Of a DNA stretch of 64,000 nt, positions 60,625-64,000 are shown one piece after another. This DNA is from Pantanalinema rosaneae (GTDB lineage Bacteria > Cyanobacteriota > Cyanobacteriia > Leptolyngbyales > Leptolyngbyaceae). The stretch is taken from assembly GCF_050753385.1 (NCBI RefSeq), contig NZ_JBLZFZ010000027.1, positions 1 through 64,000 on the forward strand. Reading direction: 5' to 3'. The position numbers were made by a program, and so were the translations under genes. The notes beneath the pieces are model-generated. The model did no database searches. It saw only the letters and a program-made list of their open reading frames with translations, and had not been told where the DNA came from. Numbering within the stretch: the first letter of the stretch is position 1; each line of letters begins with the position of its first letter.

Positions 60625-61791
60625 TTAGGGCACAAATTCGGAAACAACTCTGCCGCCACTGACAACCACGGACTGATCGCTCATTCTGCCGGAGGCTTTT
60701 GGTCCAGCCGTACTGAAGGGGGGTTGGGCTTGGCTATAGGTGACACTTCCTTCCGCCTCAAATTGCTGGGTGGGATCAGTCCATTTCAACCGATCAGCGG
60801 TCAGGCGGGCACCATTTCGCGCTCCATACCCCCGTACATTACCAAACAAATAAAAGACCTGGGTGGTTAAATCCAGTTCGCCGCGATCGCCGTTCAGGGT
60901 GACTTGCTGATCACGGTTGATAATCTCAATCGGCTGACTGGAGGTAATCATCTGGGATTTTAAATTCCAGCTCACCTCATTCCCAGCCACATTTAAGGCA
61001 GGTTTGGTCATGACTAATTGAGCGTTTTGAGCGATCGTCACGGTTTCGGTTTTCAGATTCATGCTGCCCCGGTTGGCGCGGGCTTGATCCGTCACTGTTT
61101 TATCGTCTTTGCTCTTATACCGATCCATGGTTAAGGGGCGATCGCTGATTAACTGCTGCTGGGTGACGAGCCAGACTAACTGCTCGGTATTGACCAACAG
61201 CCGGGGATTTTTTACATTGGCGGCAACCTTCCCGTCTAAGGTCAGTTCGCGCTTGCGGGTCAGATAGCGTCCAGCATTGGCGGAAGCATCTACCTCTTTA
61301 TGGGTGCCGGTGACGTTGTCCCGAATTAACAGCAACTCCTCCTTCGGTCGCCATTCCAACTCGTTACCCTTCAAGACCATGCCATCGCGAACATCCGTCG
61401 CCACAATATTGCCCCGCAGAAAAATCGTCTTCCCGTTTTGCTGAACTTCCCCCTTTTCAGCCGTGGCGCGAATAATCAGTTTGCCATCCTGGTAAAACTC
61501 GCCATTGGGCTGCTGTACCAGTGCCAACTTTTTATCCTTGTTGTAATTGGCGCGAATGGCTTTGACCCGCCACCATAATTCTCCTTTTGGATTAAAATCT
61601 TCTAAGGTGACATCATTGAAGGTGAAATTGGTATCGAAGTTGTCTACATCCTTCGTATCTTCAGCAATCTGCTGAGCAATCTGGCTTTGATTGTTGCAAG
61701 AGCCAATCACTACCGGAACAGCAAGGATGGATAGCGACAGCCCGATCGCACTGGCTATCCGACGATTTCTGGAGTTTGACAGCATGGACAT
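60625..61791 (-). CDS. lptC: LPS export protein LptC-like
   Basis: This 388-residue protein has a lipoprotein-type signal ending in Cys (LSILAVPVVIGSC). Then comes a long beta-jellyroll: FDTNFTFNDVTLEDFNPKGELWWRVKAIRANYN is the LptC signature, followed by repeated strands such as GNIVATDVRDGMVLKGNELEWRPKEELLLI that resemble the OstA/LptA fold. LptC hands lipopolysaccharide from the inner-membrane Lpt ABC complex to the periplasmic bridge. It is about twice the length of the E. coli protein, as in other cyanobacteria, and may combine LptC and LptA roles. Confidence 0.88.
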   Translation of the reverse strand: MSMLSNSRNRRIASAIGLSLSILAVPVVIGSCNNQSQIAQQIAEDTKDVDNFDTNFTFNDVTLEDFNPKGELWWRVKAIRANYNKDKKLALVQQPNGEFYQDGKLIIRATAEKGEVQQNGKTIFLRGNIVATDVRDGMVLKGNELEWRPKEELLLIRDNVTGTHKEVDASANAGRYLTRKRELTLDGKVAANVKNPRLLVNTEQLVWLVTQQQLISDRPLTMDRYKSKDDKTVTDQARANRGSMNLKTETVTIAQNAQLVMTKPALNVAGNEVSWNLKSQMITSSQPIEIINRDQQVTLNGDRGELDLTTQVFYLFGNVRGYGARNGARLTADRLKWTDPTQQFEAEGSVTYSQAQPPFSTAGPKASGRMSDQSVVVSGGRVVSEFVP

Positions 61792-61945
61792 GGGTTACAG
61801 CACCTTCCGGCTAGGCAGAATTGCAGAGCGGGTTTAACTCTTTAGACCCAAAACTGCCGCAAAAGTTCAAGGGTTAGAGTTCAAAATCTTAACGCGATCG
61901 CAATCCTGCTGACCATTGGGTCAGTCCTAGCCTGGGGGGTGTCAA

Positions 61946-62563
61946 TTAGCTATCCTGGGGAATTTCATCAATTAGTCCAATGCTGGATAACGGACGATAG
62001 GTATAGCTTCTCGGTGTTTTTTGAATATCTTCTTTGATGCTATCGAGATCAATATAGCGATCTGCCACATTAATCAAGCTATCACTCGTCATTGATCGCA
62101 GACTGACGACCTCTACCCGCACCCCTCGGTAGCTGACCGCATTAACGGCGTATGCCAGATCCCCATCCCCACTAACCAGGACAGCCGTATCATAGGAGCC
62201 AACGAGAGACATCATATCGACAGCAATTTCGACATCCAGGTTGGCTTTCTTGGAGCCATCGGGCAACTGCACCAAATCCTTAGAAATCACCCGATAGCCA
62301 TTCCGGCGCATCCAGAGCAAAAACCCCTGCTGCTTTTCATTGGTGCGATCGACCCCCGTATAGAAAAACGATCGTAACAAGCGGGAACCCGCCGTTAACC
62401 GACAGAGCAACTTAGTGTAATCAATCTCAATCCCCAGTTGTAGGGCAGCATAGAAAAGATTTGATCCATCGATAAAAATCGCCACTCGCCCCCGATTTTC
62501 TAAGACTTGCTGCGGGGTAAATACAGATTCGTTATGTTCTATGTTGCTGTTGTTGTTTAACAT
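61946..62563 (-). CDS. NYN domain protein (LabA/DUF88 family)
   Basis: This 205-residue protein has a PIN-like NYN domain: VAIFIDGSNLFYAALQLG, NLDVEIAVDMMSLVGSYDTAVLVSGDGDLAYAVNAV, with conserved acidic residues for metal (Asp in FIDGSN, Asp in DVEIAVDMM, Asp in SGDGDL). NYN proteins are predicted RNases; the cyanobacterial relative LabA takes part in circadian feedback. The exact role here is inferred. It lies downstream of metG on the same strand, 99 bases away. Confidence 0.9.
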   Translation of the reverse strand: MLNNNSNIEHNESVFTPQQVLENRGRVAIFIDGSNLFYAALQLGIEIDYTKLLCRLTAGSRLLRSFFYTGVDRTNEKQQGFLLWMRRNGYRVISKDLVQLPDGSKKANLDVEIAVDMMSLVGSYDTAVLVSGDGDLAYAVNAVSYRGVRVEVVSLRSMTSDSLINVADRYIDLDSIKEDIQKTPRSYTYRPLSSIGLIDEIPQDS

Positions 62564-62662
62564 GGCGAGAATGCCTCAATTTTTTATGAAAGAGTTGGTT
62601 ATGGAATGAACAGTAAGAACGTGAACTAAGTGAGTAATAGGTCCATTTCTAAATGATGCCCT

Positions 62663-64000
62663 TCAAGCCTCTAGCCGTTGAAACACCGGTTTGGGTTCAT
62701 CGAGGGCTTGGAGTGGCGGCAACGTTCCCCAATCAGCATGAGGTTTAAACGGGGCAGATTCAGGGATCAAATTGAGTTGATTAAAATCGATCGCTGAGAA
62801 TCCCAATTGTTTGTAGATTGCACTACTGAGGCAGGGTGTAATGGGGGCAAGGAGATAAGCTGCCAAACGTACAGCTTCTAGGACGGTATAAAGAACATGA
62901 CCGACGGTTTGGTGATGTCCTTGTTTGTAAAGTGTCCAGGGGGCTTGGTCATCAATGTACTTGTTGCCCGTCCGAGCCAGAGTCAGGATGGCATCACAGG
63001 CTTGATTAAAGGCAAGTGCATTATAGGCTTGAGTTACCCGATCGCTCAAATCCCGTCCTATCAAAGCTAGGGGGTTCTCTGTCCAGGCAGCGGTTTGGGG
63101 TTCTGGGACTTTACCCTCAAAGTATTTGTGTACCATCTTGAGGGTGCGATTGAGCAAATTACCCAAATCGTTCGCCAGATCCGCATTGACAATATTAATA
63201 AAGCGGGTTTCGCTAAAGTCGCCATCCCGACCAAATTCAATCTCTTTAAGGAAATAATAGCGGACAGCATCCGCACCATAGCGATCGACTAACTCAAAGG
63301 GATCAAGCACATTACCAAGGGACTTCCCCATCTTGTGTCCATCTTTGGTTAAAAAGCCATGTCCAAACACGCGATCGGGCACAGAGAGGCCAGCGGACAT
63401 CAGCATGGCTGGCCAGTAGACCACATGAAATCGCAGGATGTCTTTACCAATCAAATGCAGATTAATCGGCCACCAGCGAGCCAGGGCATTCTCCAGTGTT
63501 GGTTCTTCCTCGGGTTCTAATAGGGCAGTGATATAGCCCAAGAGCGCATCGAACCAAACGTAAAGCGTATGGCTGGGGTCAGTCGGCATAGGAATGCCCC
63601 AATCTAGATGCACCCGCGAAATGGAAAAGTCTTGTAACCCCTGGCTGACAAAGCTCAGAACTTCATTCCGGCGACTTTCGGGTTGGATAAAGTCCGGTCG
63701 ATCGGCATAGAGTTGCTCCAGTTTGCTTTGGTAACTGGAGAGCCGAAAGAAATAGTTTTGCTCATCCCGCCATTCGGCTGGGCGGTTGGTATGGATCGGG
63801 CAGCGATGGTCGTCTAACAGTTCCCGTTCTTCTTTGAACTCTTCACAGGCAACGCAGTACCACCCGGTTTGTTGCCCCAGGTAAATATCGCCGTGATCCC
63901 AGACGCGCTGAAAAAACTGCTTGACGATCGCCGCATGACGAGGATCACTGGTGCGAATGAAGCGATCGTAGTGAATATCGAGCTTATGCCAGAGGGCTTC
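62663..64000 (-). CDS. metG: Methionyl-tRNA synthetase (5' end beyond the window)
   Basis: The gene runs off the right edge. Reading from 64000 leftward the frame is open to TAG... the stop at 62663. Seen are the single zinc knuckle (CVACEEF then CPIHTN), WFDALLGYITAL, the KMSKS equivalent HKMGKSLGNVLDP and the anticodon-binding helices (NKYIDDQAPWTLYKQG). The HIGH motif lies outside the window. It charges tRNA(Met). The C-terminus ends shortly after the anticodon domain, without the extra tRNA-binding domain found in longer MetRS forms. A shorter frame starting at an internal Met (63613) is not the true start. Confidence 0.95.
   Translation of the reverse strand, partial: EALWHKLDIHYDRFIRTSDPRHAAIVKQFFQRVWDHGDIYLGQQTGWYCVACEEFKEERELLDDHRCPIHTNRPAEWRDEQNYFFRLSSYQSKLEQLYADRPDFIQPESRRNEVLSFVSQGLQDFSISRVHLDWGIPMPTDPSHTLYVWFDALLGYITALLEPEEEPTLENALARWWPINLHLIGKDILRFHVVYWPAMLMSAGLSVPDRVFGHGFLTKDGHKMGKSLGNVLDPFELVDRYGADAVRYYFLKEIEFGRDGDFSETRFINIVNADLANDLGNLLNRTLKMVHKYFEGKVPEPQTAAWTENPLALIGRDLSDRVTQAYNALAFNQACDAILTLARTGNKYIDDQAPWTLYKQGHHQTVGHVLYTVLEAVRLAAYLLAPITPCLSSAIYKQLGFSAIDFNQLNLIPESAPFKPHADWGTLPPLQALDEPKPVFQRLEA

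Noticed and set aside
1..64000. tRNA, rRNA, insertion sequence with terminal repeats, prophage or replication origin
   Set aside because: I looked for tRNA T-loop sequences, transposase genes with inverted ends, phage structural genes and origin boxes and found none I could support; the Rpn remnant is the only mobile-type gene.

Overview
The window is chromosomal DNA from a cyanobacterium. Direct markers are petG (cytochrome b6f subunit), psbX (photosystem II), an FtsH2-type thylakoid protease, cytochrome M, Ycf66, an SLH/OprB iron-uptake porin, a cyanobacterial Omp85 protein and very frequent HIP1 octamers (GCGATCGC). The mix of genes suggests a Leptolyngbya/Oscillatoriales-like organism, but I cannot name a genus from sequence alone. 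The first 19 bases are a sequencing-library transposon end, so position 1 is a broken contig edge and not biology.

Left end (1-3751): the 3' part of a hydantoinase B/5-oxoprolinase gene, then a leader with a good promoter, then a 32-repeat, 31-spacer CRISPR array. No cas gene lies in the window. From 3.8 to 12.9 kb come an oligopeptide-type permease, a membrane-anchored lytic transglycosylase, an EVE-domain protein, an SH3b protein, a VOC protein, ftsH2, a secreted protein and gltX. From 13.2 to 19.3 kb are two related Cache/HAMP receptors with different outputs: a class III adenylate cyclase and a hybrid histidine kinase.

From 19.4 to 31 kb: a secreted TPR protein with a CxxCH motif, a two-domain QueD/PTPS protein with one apparently degraded active site, a Ca2+/H+ antiporter-like protein with an altered second signature, a GNAT enzyme, an Rpn-type nuclease broken by one in-frame stop, a lipid-A-disaccharide-synthase-like gene carrying an in-frame low-complexity insertion, a DUF6883/DUF4926 pair, purB, a 44-aa conserved-looking small protein, and a papain-like protease with a strongly acidic repetitive tail.

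From 31 to 45.6 kb: divergent petG and cytM, an FkbM methyltransferase, a coiled-coil membrane protein, an Omp85/BamA protein, a HIT protein, an alpha/beta hydrolase, a pentapeptide-repeat protein, a BMP-type ABC importer lacking permeases, a thioredoxin-fold protein, a cytochrome P450 and a methyltransferase. From 45.7 to 64 kb: the iron porin, a TolB-like lipoprotein, ycf66, psbX, yggT, accC, a DICT/GAF histidine kinase, a DUF1361 protein, a Nif11-domain small protein, an M1 aminopeptidase with HEAT repeats, an alpha-amylase, a DUF3172 protein, an ABC-2 permease, LptC, a LabA/NYN protein and metG, which runs off the right edge.

The region is gene-dense, with many tail-to-tail gene pairs that touch or overlap. 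Envelope biogenesis (Omp85, LptC, the lipid-A-like glycosyltransferase, porin, transglycosylase), photosynthetic electron transport, signalling and translation are mixed and do not form one large operon. No tRNA or rRNA gene was recognised.
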